64,000 nucleotides of DNA from Alteromonas confluentis (GCF_001757105.1 NZ_MDHN01000041.1:464515-528514), one strand, 5' to 3'. Positions 27,263-36,292 are shown, counted from the stretch's first letter. Notes: generated by a model from the sequence alone, not told the origin. Made by a program: numbers and translations.

Positions 27263-27536
27263 ATTTAAGGTAAGACTTCAGAATTTTGTTCAGCGCGTCT
27301 ATTTCCTCGCTACGCTGCGCATCGGTCAGTCCCGGCGCCCCCACGTGTTCGCGAATGTGCTCCTCCAGTATCGTGGTCATCAATCCATTCATGGCGCCTT
27401 TTATCGCCGTTACCTGCTGCAGGATAGTCAGACATTCGTTACCTTCTGTCAGCGACTTTTCCACTGCATTTAACTGACCGCGTATTTTCTTCACCCGGGT
27501 GACTAACGCCTGCTGATTTTTGTGAATGTGCGCCAT
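27261..27536 (-). CDS. dmeR: RcnR/CsoR-family nickel/cobalt-responsive repressor DmeR
   Basis: A 91-residue all-helical repressor of the RcnR/CsoR (DUF156) family. The RcnR-type metal ligands are all in register: His3, Cys35, His60 and His64. That pattern points to Ni(II)/Co(II) rather than the Cu(I) sensing of CsoR. Its divergent neighbour encodes a DmeF-type efflux protein, the usual partner of DmeR. The 73-bp gap contains a symmetrical operator with a G-tract. Metal binding would release the repressor and induce both genes. The gene ends inside the terminator of the oxidoreductase operon. Confidence 0.88.
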   Translation of the reverse strand: MAHIHKNQQALVTRVKKIRGQLNAVEKSLTEGNECLTILQQVTAIKGAMNGLMTTILEEHIREHVGAPGLTDAQRSEEIDALNKILKSYLK

Positions 27537-27559
27537 TTAAAGACCTGTTCTTTTCCAAA

Positions 27560-27584
27560 ATAGTATACTGGGGTATAGTATATT
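27560..27584. promoter_or_regulatory. DmeR/RcnR-type operator
   Basis: AATAGTATACTGGGGTATAGTATATT: inverted AT-rich arms (ATAGTATAC / GTATAGTATA) flank a G-tract, the design described for RcnR and DmeR operators. It lies 24 bp from the dmeR start and 26 bp from the dmeF start, so it can control both. Confidence 0.75.
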
Positions 27585-27609
27585 AAAAGTTTGCAAAGGT
27601 TAACTAATA

Positions 27610-28692
27610 ATGTCTGTAAAAGCGGCTGAAGCACGCATTCACTCCCACGATTTTTATGTTGAATCAGGCGATTCAGAAAAGAAAATCAATCTGGTCTTTT
27701 TACTCACTACCCTGACCATGATTGTAGAAATCGCAGCGGGAAGCTGGTTCGGGTCCATGGCTTTGCTGGCCGATGGCTGGCATATGTTTACTCATTCGGC
27801 TGCCTTTGCGGTATCACTGTTTGTGTACTGGTATTCCCGCAAGCACCGTCATAACCGTGACTTCTCTTTTGGCACCGGTAAGGTTAACGCTCTGGGTGGA
27901 TTCGCGAGTGCGGTTGCGCTGGCAACAGTATCGCTTTTTATGCTGATGGAGTCTGCGGGCCGGCTGTTTATGCCACAGGCTATCAGCTTTGATGAGGCAA
28001 TCGTGGTCGCCGTGATTGGTTTTATCGTTAACGTGGCTTCGGTTTTTCTGCTACATGATCATCATGGTCATGGTCATCATGATCACGGGCATAGCCATCA
28101 AGACCATGGGCATCATCATAGCCACCATGAGCATCATTCCCACGCACAGGGTCATCACCATCACGCCCATTCTGATCACCACAAGCATGTCCACCATGAA
28201 CATACTGATCATCACCACCATCATGCAGCCGAACACACTGCACATCATGAACACGCTGCGCATCAGGGGCATCACGACCATAATCTGAAAGCCGCTTATC
28301 TGCATGTACTGGCAGATACTCTGACGTCGCTGCTGGCGATTATTGCGTTAGTATTGGGGAAATTTTATGGCTGGCTGTGGGCAGATGCTGTGATGGGCAT
28401 TGTCGGCGCAGTGGTTATCGCGAGATGGGCCTGGGGACTGATCACCCATAGCAGCGCAATGCTGCTCGATAAATCTGTTACTCCAACAAAATTTGATGCC
28501 GTGAAACAGTTACTTGAAAAGGACGGGCAAAGTACCGTGACCGATATCCATTACTGGCAACTGTCCGCTGGCCACAACGCCGGGATCATTTCATTGACCA
28601 CGGCGTCGGAATTAACCCCGGATGAAGTAAAGGACAAGGTCAGTGAGTTGCTGCCCTGCGATCATCTTACCGTTGAAATTAATCCTGCCTGA
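27610..28692 (+). CDS. dmeF: Cation diffusion facilitator DmeF with an exceptionally His-rich loop
   Basis: A 360-residue inner-membrane CDF antiporter exporting Co(II)/Ni(II). Six helices are predicted. The metal site is visible in TM2 (LLADGWHMFTHS) and TM5 (HVLADTLTSL). The segment YSRKHRHNRDFSFGTGKVN is characteristic of DmeF. Between helices 4 and 5 lies a loop of about 76 residues of which 42 are histidine (positions about 149-224), longer and denser than in most CDF proteins. It would sit in the cytoplasm and bind metal. The short C-terminal domain is normal. The divergent dmeR and shared operator indicate metal-dependent induction. Confidence 0.92.
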   Translation: MSVKAAEARIHSHDFYVESGDSEKKINLVFLLTTLTMIVEIAAGSWFGSMALLADGWHMFTHSAAFAVSLFVYWYSRKHRHNRDFSFGTGKVNALGGFASAVALATVSLFMLMESAGRLFMPQAISFDEAIVVAVIGFIVNVASVFLLHDHHGHGHHDHGHSHQDHGHHHSHHEHHSHAQGHHHHAHSDHHKHVHHEHTDHHHHHAAEHTAHHEHAAHQGHHDHNLKAAYLHVLADTLTSLLAIIALVLGKFYGWLWADAVMGIVGAVVIARWAWGLITHSSAMLLDKSVTPTKFDAVKQLLEKDGQSTVTDIHYWQLSAGHNAGIISLTTASELTPDEVKDKVSELLPCDHLTVEINPA

Positions 28693-28699
28693 AAATAAT

Positions 28700-28726
28700 A
28701 AGCCCGTTGTACACAGCAACGGGCTT
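28700..28726. terminator. Bidirectional rho-independent terminator
   Basis: AAGCCCGTTG/CAACGGGCTT stem with a 7-nt loop between the convergent dmeF and ABC ATPase genes. Confidence 0.8.
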
Positions 28727-28748
28727 TATCATCATGATCCGTAAAGGA

Positions 28749-30536
28749 TTAACTATAACTCAGCATCGCCTCATCACGGTGACACAGAACAGACTTACCG
28801 GATGAGAGTTTGCGCGACGGTGGCGCTTCACTGTCACATAAGCCATTCAGTTTAACCGTGCAGCGGTCTCGAAAGCGGCACAGGCTGTCACTGTTGCTGA
28901 TGGGGATATTACGGGCTTCCTGATCCTGATTGCGGCTATCCAGCCACTGTGGGTCCAGCGTAGGCACACTGCTCACCAGCAGGTCGGTGTACGGGTGATA
29001 CGGCGCAGAGGCAAAGGATTTTCCGCTGCCATGTTCGACCTTACTGCCCTTGTACAGCACCACCACTTCATCACACAGGTGTTTTACCGTGGAAATATCA
29101 TGACTAATGAACACAATGGCGATATTCAGTCGCGCCTGTAATTCTTCCAGTAGTTCGAGAATAGCAGCCGCCACAACGGTATCCAGTGCTGATGTCACCT
29201 CATCACAGAGGATCACGCTGGGCTCTGCAGCCAGTGCACGGGCCAGGTTAATACGTTGCTTCTGCCCGCCGGACAGAGCACCGCATTTACGATCGGCAAG
29301 TTCCACCGGCAACTTAACCAGTTCCAGCAGCTCGGCCACCCGTTGCTTGCGGGCTGCCCCGGTGAGACCGTGGAAAAAGGTGAGCGGCCGGCCCAAAATA
29401 TCACCGACCTTATGGGCGGGATTCAGTGCCGTATCAGCATTCTGGAACACCATCTGAATATGCTGGCATTCTTTTTTGTCTCGATCTGCAATCGCAGAAA
29501 ACAGTTCACGTTTGTTCAGCAGCATGTAGCCGCTGGATGCGGGTAACAATCCGGCAATAACCCGGGCAAATGTCGACTTACCAGAGCCCGACTCGCCAAT
29601 GATCCCCACAGTCTGACCACGACGGACCTTCATAGAGATATCCGACAGAATAGGAATTTCTGGCCTGCCGTCGGGTTTGATTCTGCCGTAGCCTGCTTCG
29701 ATATTGGCAATTTCCAGCACCACATCGCTATCGGCTTTGTTTTGAACAATGTCAGAGTGCTGGACGGCACTGAGTAGCTGACGGGTGTAAGGGTGTTCGG
29801 CATCGCTGAGTATTTTGGTGGTGGGATTATTTTCCATCACCCTGCCCTGCTGCAGCACCAGAATGCGGTCAGCCATTTGCGCTACCACCGCCAGATCATG
29901 GGATACATAAACCGCTGTGGTATTGGTTGCCTTCACCGCCGCTTTGAACGCTTTGAGCACATCCACCTGTGTGGTGACGTCAAGGGCAGTAGTGGGTTCG
30001 TCAAAAATCACCAGTTCCGGGTCGCAAATCAGCGCCATGGCCGCCATCAGTCGTTGTAATTGACCGCCGGACACTTCGTGGGGATAACGTTTACCGATGG
30101 TATCCGGCGATGGAAGGGATAGCTGCGCAAACAGCTTCACCGCTTTTTCTTCAGCCGCTTTGCGGGACATTACGCCATGCATGAGCGCGCTTTCTACCAC
30201 CTGATCCATGATCCGGCGGGACGGATTAAATGCCGCTGCAGCACTCTGCGCCACATAAGCGACTTTGCGTCCTCGCAGGGTGGCCAGCTGTGCATCCGTT
30301 TTATCGGCCATATTGTCGTTGCCCACCATCACCGCACCGCCGCTTATCCAGCAGCCCGGGCGGGCATAACCCAGCATGGTCAGCGCGATGGTGGTTTTCC
30401 CTGATCCCGATTCACCAATCAGCGCGAGCACTTCACCACGCTGCAGGCTGAAACTGACGTTGTGGACAATGGTTACCGGTTGCTCCGGCGAGCCTGCCTG
30501 CACCTGTAAATTATCGACAATGATATGTGCTGTCAT
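28749..30536 (-). CDS. ABC importer ATPase with two nucleotide-binding domains (oligopeptide/dipeptide type)
   Basis: A 595-residue cytoplasmic protein fusing two DppD/DppF-like ATPase domains. The first has Walker A GESGSGKTT and signature VSGGQLQR; the second has GESGSGKST and LSGGQKQR, with DEPTTALD and DEVTSALD as Walker B regions. A Cys-containing tail (CRFRDRCTVKLNGLC) is typical of the C-terminus of peptide ABC ATPases. It powers the importer formed with the two permeases and the Tat-exported binding protein upstream. The start is ATG 30536, with AAGGGGAAG before it and one base after the permease stop. Confidence 0.92.
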   Translation of the reverse strand: MTAHIIVDNLQVQAGSPEQPVTIVHNVSFSLQRGEVLALIGESGSGKTTIALTMLGYARPGCWISGGAVMVGNDNMADKTDAQLATLRGRKVAYVAQSAAAAFNPSRRIMDQVVESALMHGVMSRKAAEEKAVKLFAQLSLPSPDTIGKRYPHEVSGGQLQRLMAAMALICDPELVIFDEPTTALDVTTQVDVLKAFKAAVKATNTTAVYVSHDLAVVAQMADRILVLQQGRVMENNPTTKILSDAEHPYTRQLLSAVQHSDIVQNKADSDVVLEIANIEAGYGRIKPDGRPEIPILSDISMKVRRGQTVGIIGESGSGKSTFARVIAGLLPASSGYMLLNKRELFSAIADRDKKECQHIQMVFQNADTALNPAHKVGDILGRPLTFFHGLTGAARKQRVAELLELVKLPVELADRKCGALSGGQKQRINLARALAAEPSVILCDEVTSALDTVVAAAILELLEELQARLNIAIVFISHDISTVKHLCDEVVVLYKGSKVEHGSGKSFASAPYHPYTDLLVSSVPTLDPQWLDSRNQDQEARNIPISNSDSLCRFRDRCTVKLNGLCDSEAPPSRKLSSGKSVLCHRDEAMLSYS

Positions 30537-30537
30537 G

Positions 30538-31365
30538 TTACTTCCCCTTCGCCGCATAGGTGGCACCGCCACGCAAGCTGTCGATGACCAGGTTTACTGC
30601 AATGGTGATAGTGGCTATGGCAATGGCCGGTACGATGACCGCAGGCGCACCTTCGGCCAGACCGGAAATGTTTTCCCTTACCAGCGAACCAAGATCGGCC
30701 TCCGGCGGCTGTACGCCCAGACCGAGAAAACTCAGGCTACTTAACAGCAGTACAACAAACACAAAACGCAGCCCGAAATCCGCCAGCATGGGGTGCAGAA
30801 TATTTGGCAAAATTTCTTTTACGGCCAAATAAAGCCGGCTTTCACCACGGGTGCGGGCAACGGTAACAAAATCCATACTGGCAACGTTAACAGCCAGTGC
30901 CCGGGCAATACGGAACGAACCGGGCATATAACTGATAGCGGTAATGGTAAGCAGAATAGGCACCGAAGAGCCAAACGCGGCAATCATCACCAATGAAAAA
31001 ATCTTACTGGGAATGGAAATCAGCGCATCCATAAAACGGGCGATGATTTCGTCTGTGCGCGGATGGCTCACCGCTGAATACAACGCGATAAGCGTACCCG
31101 CGGAGCAGGCCAGCGCCGCCGCCAGCAAAGGGATAAAGATAGTAAAGCGAGTGCCATCGAGAATACGGCTGAACACGTCCCGGCCAATATAATCGGTTCC
31201 CAACACGTACTCGCCACCAATAGGCTCAAACACATCATAGGCCACGATTTCACTGGCTGTGTGTGGCGCTAACCAAGGGCCGAATAAAGCGATAAACAGC
31301 CAGAACGCCACCAGCGCCGACCCGAGCTTGCCAGAAACCGGCATGGATTTAAAAACGGACATCAT
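30538..31365 (-). CDS. ABC importer permease, DppC family
   Basis: A 275-residue inner-membrane permease with six predicted helices. It has the N-terminal helix and WLAPH segment of DppC/OppC proteins, the EYVLGTDYIGRDVFSRIL motif that precedes the core, and the ATPase-contact EAA loop in the cytoplasmic half (ALAVNVASMDFVTVARTRGE). It forms the channel together with the DppB-type permease. The gene begins two bases after the stop of that permease and ends one base before the ATPase start, a tight operon. Confidence 0.9.
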   Translation of the reverse strand: MMSVFKSMPVSGKLGSALVAFWLFIALFGPWLAPHTASEIVAYDVFEPIGGEYVLGTDYIGRDVFSRILDGTRFTIFIPLLAAALACSAGTLIALYSAVSHPRTDEIIARFMDALISIPSKIFSLVMIAAFGSSVPILLTITAISYMPGSFRIARALAVNVASMDFVTVARTRGESRLYLAVKEILPNILHPMLADFGLRFVFVVLLLSSLSFLGLGVQPPEADLGSLVRENISGLAEGAPAVIVPAIAIATITIAVNLVIDSLRGGATYAAKGK

Positions 31366-31367
31366 GA

Positions 31368-32324
31368 TCAGCCTCCGGTTCGTAGTTTAGGGTTAGCAAG
31401 AATTGCAGCGAGATCAGCAATCAGTACCAGGATCAGGTAACCGGTACAGAACAACATGGCACACGCCTGCAGTAGCGGCATATCGCGGTTGGTTACTGCG
31501 TCGACCATCAAACTGGCAACGCCGGGATAGTTAAATATCACCTCAACAATCACCACTCCACCCAGCAAGTAAGACAAACTGAGCGCCACAGCGTTAACTA
31601 TGGGGCCGACAGCATTGGGCAAGGCGTGACGAAGTACCGCTCGAGACAGCGGCGAACCTTTTAACAACGCCATTTCCACATAGGGTTGAGACAGTTGTTC
31701 AAGCACTGCCGCCCGGGTCATTCGCGCCATTTGCGCGCTTAGCACAATACACAAGGTAGCCACAGGAAGGGCAAAGGCACGGAAGTAGTCGTAAAGCCCG
31801 GCATCGGAAGGAATGTATGAGAGCGACGGCAGCCAGTTCAGTTCAACGGCGAAAACCAGCACGAAAATGGTTGCCAGTAAAAATTCCGGCACCGCTACCA
31901 TCGTCAAGGTGGCGATGTTCATAATCTTATCGATGCGGCGACCGCTGTGCATGGCCGCCACAATCCCCAGAACCATCGCGAAAGGCACTGCGATAACGGC
32001 TGTCAGCCCTGCAAGTAACAGCGATTGAGACAATCGTGAGCTAATCAATTCACTCACAGGTCGTGAGTTCGCCAGCGACGTACCCGCATCACCGGTAACC
32101 AATCCGCCCAGCCACTTTGCGTAGCGGGTAAGTGGCGGATCATTTAGCCCGTAAGCATCCCGCAGCGCGGCTACCGCTTCTGGGGTAGCACTTTGCCCCA
32201 GCATTTCCTGGGCGGCGTCACCGGGGAGCAGGTTGGCAATAAAAAACACCACTGCCGACACGATAAACAGCGTGATAAGCGATAATCCGATCCGCTTCAG
32301 GATCAGCTGGAAAATGACCTTCAT
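31368..32324 (-). CDS. ABC importer permease, DppB family
   Basis: A 318-residue inner-membrane permease with the DppB-type N-terminus (KRIGLSLITLFIVSAVVFF and LLPGDAA) and the EAA loop (ARMTRAAVLEQLSQPYVEMA). The C-terminal half contains NYPGVASLMVDAV and NRDMPLLQA, usual in this family. The start is ATG 32324, preceded by AAGGAG; the first in-frame start, 13 codons earlier, would run into the end of the binding-protein gene. Partner of the downstream DppC-type permease. Confidence 0.9.
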   Translation of the reverse strand: MKVIFQLILKRIGLSLITLFIVSAVVFFIANLLPGDAAQEMLGQSATPEAVAALRDAYGLNDPPLTRYAKWLGGLVTGDAGTSLANSRPVSELISSRLSQSLLLAGLTAVIAVPFAMVLGIVAAMHSGRRIDKIMNIATLTMVAVPEFLLATIFVLVFAVELNWLPSLSYIPSDAGLYDYFRAFALPVATLCIVLSAQMARMTRAAVLEQLSQPYVEMALLKGSPLSRAVLRHALPNAVGPIVNAVALSLSYLLGGVVIVEVIFNYPGVASLMVDAVTNRDMPLLQACAMLFCTGYLILVLIADLAAILANPKLRTGG

Positions 32325-32343
32325 TGCAAACTCCTTAAGACCA

Positions 32344-33966
32344 TTATGCGTCCAGCCAGACATGTTCAGCGAAGGAATAACCCATTAATCCGCCAGTAGG
32401 AATAGGATAAAATCCTTTCACCCGTTTATCGTAGCCGTCGATCAGATTCATGAATACCGGAATACTGACACCGCATTTATCGGCAATGAGCTCCTGCATG
32501 TCCCAGTACATTTGTTTTCGTTTTATCTCGTCCCCTTCACCGCGAGCGGCAATAAGCAGCTCATCAAACTGCGCATTCTGCCAGCCTGACTCATTCCATG
32601 GCGCGTCAGATTTATAGAACAAACTGAATAGTTCATCGAGGCTAACCCGCGGGTTGATGTTGCCGAACCCAAGAGGATGTTTCATCCAGTGATTTGACCA
32701 ATAGCCATCTGAGGGCACCCGGTTTATACCGAAGTGCATACCCGCTTCAATTCCAGACAGCTGTAATAGCGCCGCCATGTCCACCGAGCCTTCTGCGGCC
32801 GGAGACGCGAACACAGGCACACGAATTCCGCTCATACCCGCTTTCTTCAAGTGAAATTTTGCGCGGTCAATATCGTAAGGACGCTGTGGCAGCTCATGGT
32901 TAAAATACTTGTGACTTGGCGCTACGGGATGGTCGTTCGCGATGGTGGCATAGCCACGGAACAATGCCCGTTTTATCAGTTCCCGGTTCATCATGTATTT
33001 CACCGCCAGCACAAAATCCGGGTTACTGGTGGGATAACCATCCTGACGCATGATCAGGTTGGTATATAAGCTCGATTCTGTCTGCAGCACATCACAGGTC
33101 CCAGAACGCTTCACCCGCTTGGTTGAACGGGGGTTTACCGCCAGTGCCATTTGAATGTCGCCAGACAACAAGGCATTCACCCGGGAAGATTCATCGGCAA
33201 TGCCCACTAACTCCACTTCATCCAGGTACGGTTTACCCGGCTTCCAGAAGTTGGGATTACGAACGCCAATGGTGCGAACACCGGCTGAAAATTCTTTCTG
33301 TTGATAAGGACCGGTACCGTTCGCCGTTTGTGTGAAGTCGGTAGTGCCATCTGCAACAATACAAAAATTGGCAGATGCCAGCATCACTGGTAAATCAGCG
33401 TTGGGCGCATTCAAGGTGATTCGTAGAGTATTTGGTCCGGTAACCACCACCTCTTGAAACTGGGCAGCAATGGGCGCTGCCCGTGATGTTACCGCCGGAT
33501 CTTTGTGGCGCAGCAGTGAATACACCACATCCTGTGGCGTTAAGCTTTTACCGTTATGAAAAGTGACACCGCTGCGTAATGTGAAATGCCAGTTCTGCTG
33601 GTCTTCGGTTTCAATCGTTTCTGCCAGCGCTGGATCGGCCCCCAGTTCACGGTTGAATTGCGTGAGACCACTGTAAAACATGTAAATGCGGACGTAGTCG
33701 GTGCTCAGGGAAGCCTTCGCTGGGTCCAGCGTATCCTTGGTAGACATAGACGTGGTAGCAACACGAATGCGTCCGCCGTGTTTTGGTTTACCGCCAGCCT
33801 GATTAGCCGTTGTGCTTTCATCAGAGAGCTGGGCCAATACATGTGCTGGCAACGCCAGGCCGCTTGCGGCAGTCACGAGGCCTGCGGCACCTAACGATTT
33901 AAGCAGCGCACGCCGACTTCCGGAATGATGCCCTCTCAGGGCGGCATCTATTTTATTATTGTGCAT
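32344..33966 (-). CDS. Periplasmic substrate-binding protein of the ABC importer (family 5, Tat signal)
   Basis: A 540-residue SBP_bac_5 protein. The N-terminus carries a twin-arginine signal (GSRRALLKSLGAAGL, then cleavage near PAHVLAQ), so it is exported folded by the Tat pathway. The mature part has GGRIRVATTS, LRSGVTFHNGKSLTPQDVVYSL and other hallmarks of peptide- and opine-binding proteins. It determines what the importer takes up. Peptides, opines or other amine compounds are all possible; the adjacent amine oxidase, HAD hydrolase and transaminase genes favour an amine-containing compound. AAGGGACG before the ATG supports the start. Confidence 0.9.
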   Translation of the reverse strand: MHNNKIDAALRGHHSGSRRALLKSLGAAGLVTAASGLALPAHVLAQLSDESTTANQAGGKPKHGGRIRVATTSMSTKDTLDPAKASLSTDYVRIYMFYSGLTQFNRELGADPALAETIETEDQQNWHFTLRSGVTFHNGKSLTPQDVVYSLLRHKDPAVTSRAAPIAAQFQEVVVTGPNTLRITLNAPNADLPVMLASANFCIVADGTTDFTQTANGTGPYQQKEFSAGVRTIGVRNPNFWKPGKPYLDEVELVGIADESSRVNALLSGDIQMALAVNPRSTKRVKRSGTCDVLQTESSLYTNLIMRQDGYPTSNPDFVLAVKYMMNRELIKRALFRGYATIANDHPVAPSHKYFNHELPQRPYDIDRAKFHLKKAGMSGIRVPVFASPAAEGSVDMAALLQLSGIEAGMHFGINRVPSDGYWSNHWMKHPLGFGNINPRVSLDELFSLFYKSDAPWNESGWQNAQFDELLIAARGEGDEIKRKQMYWDMQELIADKCGVSIPVFMNLIDGYDKRVKGFYPIPTGGLMGYSFAEHVWLDA

Positions 33967-34006
33967 GGTCGTCCCTTATACATTACGGTTCTGGCTTGTG
34001 TACTTA

Positions 34007-35284
34007 TCAGTGCAGTTTGTCCTGCAACTTGTAGTACATGCCAACGAAAGGTAAAAACCAGGGTTTACCAAAATGAAACGGTACCGCAGGCCAGTCTGTG
34101 GTCATCCAGGGGCAGTCTGTGGGTTTGCCGTCAATAATGTCGGCCATCACGTTACCCATGTGCAGCGCCATTTGTACGCCGTGCCCGCTGTAGCCCATGG
34201 CATAGAACAGGCCATCGTGCTCACCCACTTTGGGCAGGCGATCAGCACTCATATCCACGGTGCCACCCCAGCAATAATCAATGCGGGTGTTAGCTAATTG
34301 GGGGAACATTTCGTGTAATGACTGGCGCAAAATTTCACCACTCTTCAAATCAGAACGCTGATTAGACACGGCGAAGCGAGCGCGGCCACCGAACAGCAAT
34401 CGACGATCCGGCGTCAGTCGGAAATAATTACCAATATTCTTACTGGTGACATAAGAGCGGTTGCCTGGGAACAGTGAAGCGCACAGTTGCTCATCCAGCG
34501 GCTCAGTGGTTACCGCAAAGCTGCCTACCGGCACAATCCGGCGACGGAACCAGCTGAACGGACCTGGGCCACTGCCGCCCGTAGCAATAAGTACAGTTTT
34601 CGCCACAATGGTTTGTTCCGGCGTATGCACCATCCATTGCTGAGGCCCTTTTTTATCAAGCTTCACCACCGGCTGATGCTGAAAAACAGCCACACCCTTT
34701 TCAATGCAACGGGAAGCCAGACCGTAAACCATTTTACCGACGTGCAGCTGTGCGCCGTTGGGGGTGAGTAGTCCACCGTAAAATTTGTCGGAGCTGATTT
34801 CCTGCTGTAGCGCAGTGGCGTCGAGCAATTTAGCGCCAGGATCCACTTCCTTGGTCAGCGCATCATGGGTTTTTATCAGTTTATCGAAATGTTCCGGCTT
34901 CGCCGCCAGTTTGATTTTGCCAGCCCGGCGAAAATCACATTCAATATTTTCATTTCGTACCAGCGATTCAACGGAATCCACGGCCTGGTTGTAAAACTGA
35001 TAGAAAGCGCGCGCCTTGTCTTCGCCATAGGTGGATACCAGTCCGGCGTAATCCTGAGCGGTGCCGTTATTGCACTGCCCGCCGTTGCGACCAGAAGCTT
35101 CACCACCCACGACACCGGCTTCACATAACGCCACTGAGGCGCCGCGTTTGGCCATTGCCAAAGCTGAAGATAAGCCGGTAAATCCGCCGCCAATCACCAC
35201 AACGTCAACCGACTGTGACGACAAGGTCGTATCTTCGGTATTAATTGTCGGCGCTGTATCGAGCCAGTAAGACGCGCTTTTCAT
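34007..35284 (-). CDS. FAD-dependent amine oxidase, PuuB/OrdL-like
   Basis: A 425-residue DAO-family flavoenzyme. The FAD motif VDVVVIGGGFTGLSSALAMAKR, GEASGRNGGQC, and the C-terminal YAMGYSGHGVQMA match gamma-glutamylputrescine oxidase (PuuB) and OrdL-like proteins, which oxidise a primary amine to an aldehyde with release of ammonia. The other Puu enzymes (PuuA ligase, PuuD hydrolase) are absent here, so the true substrate may differ. The gene lies 8 bp after the HAD gene and 40 bp before the binding protein, in the same operon as the importer, so the enzyme probably acts on the imported compound. Confidence 0.85.
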   Translation of the reverse strand: MKSASYWLDTAPTINTEDTTLSSQSVDVVVIGGGFTGLSSALAMAKRGASVALCEAGVVGGEASGRNGGQCNNGTAQDYAGLVSTYGEDKARAFYQFYNQAVDSVESLVRNENIECDFRRAGKIKLAAKPEHFDKLIKTHDALTKEVDPGAKLLDATALQQEISSDKFYGGLLTPNGAQLHVGKMVYGLASRCIEKGVAVFQHQPVVKLDKKGPQQWMVHTPEQTIVAKTVLIATGGSGPGPFSWFRRRIVPVGSFAVTTEPLDEQLCASLFPGNRSYVTSKNIGNYFRLTPDRRLLFGGRARFAVSNQRSDLKSGEILRQSLHEMFPQLANTRIDYCWGGTVDMSADRLPKVGEHDGLFYAMGYSGHGVQMALHMGNVMADIIDGKPTDCPWMTTDWPAVPFHFGKPWFLPFVGMYYKLQDKLH

Positions 35285-35292
35285 ATGAATCC

Positions 35293-35964
35293 TTATTCCA
35301 GACCGACTACGCCCGGCAGACCGCGGATATCCTGAATTTCGGTGTAACCATAGAATGGGTTGGCAGGCTCGTGGCCACGGTTTACCCAGACTTTGTTTTT
35401 AATACCGATATCGTGCGCAGACATCAGGTCGTAACGGAAACTGGAAGAAACGTGCAGAATATCTTCAGGATTACAGTTCAGGTTATCCAGCATATATTCA
35501 AACGCCTGCAGACGAGGCTTGTAGGCTTGCGCCTGCTCTGCGGTATACACATGAGCAAATGGTGCTTCGAGGTTCGCCACGTTGGAGTGGATTTGTCCGT
35601 TCATTGCATTGGATAAAATAACCAGTGGGATCTCAGCTGCGACTTTCTTCAGTGGCTCAACCACGTCGGGATGAGGGCCCCAGGTAGGTACGGCGTTGTA
35701 TATCGCAATACTGTCTTCATCACGATATTCAATATTCCACAGTTTGCACAAACGCATTACGGCGTTGCGAACCACTTCCTGATAAGGTTTCCACGCACCC
35801 AGCACTTCATCCAGACGGTAAGCAGAAAAGTCTTTCACAAATTGTGGCATTTGCGCCTCAGTAATGCGGTCGGCAAAAAGTTTTTGTGCCATCGGCGCCA
35901 TTTCAAAATAGATCAGGGTGCCGTAACAATCGAAGCTAATATACTTAGGCTTAAATACACTCAT
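35293..35964 (-). CDS. HAD hydrolase, haloacid dehalogenase type II-like
   Basis: A 223-residue HAD-superfamily protein. The nucleophile is the Asp in SFDCYGTLIYFEM. Motif II is VILSNAMNG, the conserved Lys is in YKPRLQAFEYML, and the last motif is VSSSFRYDLMSAHDIG. This pattern fits 2-haloacid dehalogenases, but many relatives act on phosphates or other substrates, so activity is open. The start is ATG 35964; a longer frame from 35994 has no ribosome site. It is the first gene of an operon with the amine oxidase and the ABC importer, preceded by a promoter (36044-36072) and a Lrp-like palindrome. Confidence 0.83.
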   Translation of the reverse strand: MSVFKPKYISFDCYGTLIYFEMAPMAQKLFADRITEAQMPQFVKDFSAYRLDEVLGAWKPYQEVVRNAVMRLCKLWNIEYRDEDSIAIYNAVPTWGPHPDVVEPLKKVAAEIPLVILSNAMNGQIHSNVANLEAPFAHVYTAEQAQAYKPRLQAFEYMLDNLNCNPEDILHVSSSFRYDLMSAHDIGIKNKVWVNRGHEPANPFYGYTEIQDIRGLPGVVGLE

Positions 35965-36043
35965 TGTTGTTTCCAGATATAGTTGTTGTTGCAAGTCGGT
36001 TCTTGATTTTTATTTCACTCTTATTACAACACGCAGTGTCACT

Positions 36044-36072
36044 TATTTAATGCCAAATTAAATCTGTTGTAA
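36044..36072 (-). promoter_or_regulatory. Promoter of the HAD-oxidase-importer operon
   Basis: Minus strand: TTACAA (36072-36067), 17-bp spacer, TAAATA (36049-36044). It lies about 80 bp before the HAD start, with the Lrp-like palindrome at 36103 about 30 bp upstream of the -35. Confidence 0.5.
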
Positions 36073-36102
36073 GCATTCTTCAGTCTGTTTTGACGAATCA
36101 AT

Positions 36103-36117
36103 CAGCAGACTATGCTG
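36103..36117. promoter_or_regulatory. Lrp-like 15-bp palindrome, HAD side
   Basis: CAGCAGACTATGCTG has the same outer arms CAGCA/TGCTG as the other four copies and a variable five-base centre. Confidence 0.55.
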
Positions 36118-36277
36118 AATCGACAAACGCTTATCTCACTGTAATTTGCATGGCTAAACCCCTTCCTCAGCCCCGCGCCAAAGCGCTTTTTACCTGCCTG
36201 TTTCTGCAGTAAGGTGAAAGGGTTACATCAACACTGCGCGAGTAATGTTGTGTTAATCTATCCTCGCTCAAACCGCA

Positions 36278-36292
36278 CAGCAGATTTTGCTG
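36278..36292. promoter_or_regulatory. Lrp-like 15-bp palindrome, aminotransferase side
   Basis: CAGCAGATTTTGCTG matches the E. coli Lrp consensus YAGHAWATTWTDCTR at 14 of 15 positions. It lies about 200 bp before the aminotransferase start. Confidence 0.65.

Noticed and set aside
28016-28305. Long overlapping frames on both strands within the dmeF His-rich loop
   Set aside because: They result from the repetitive cat/cac composition; the CDF frame is clearly the coding one.
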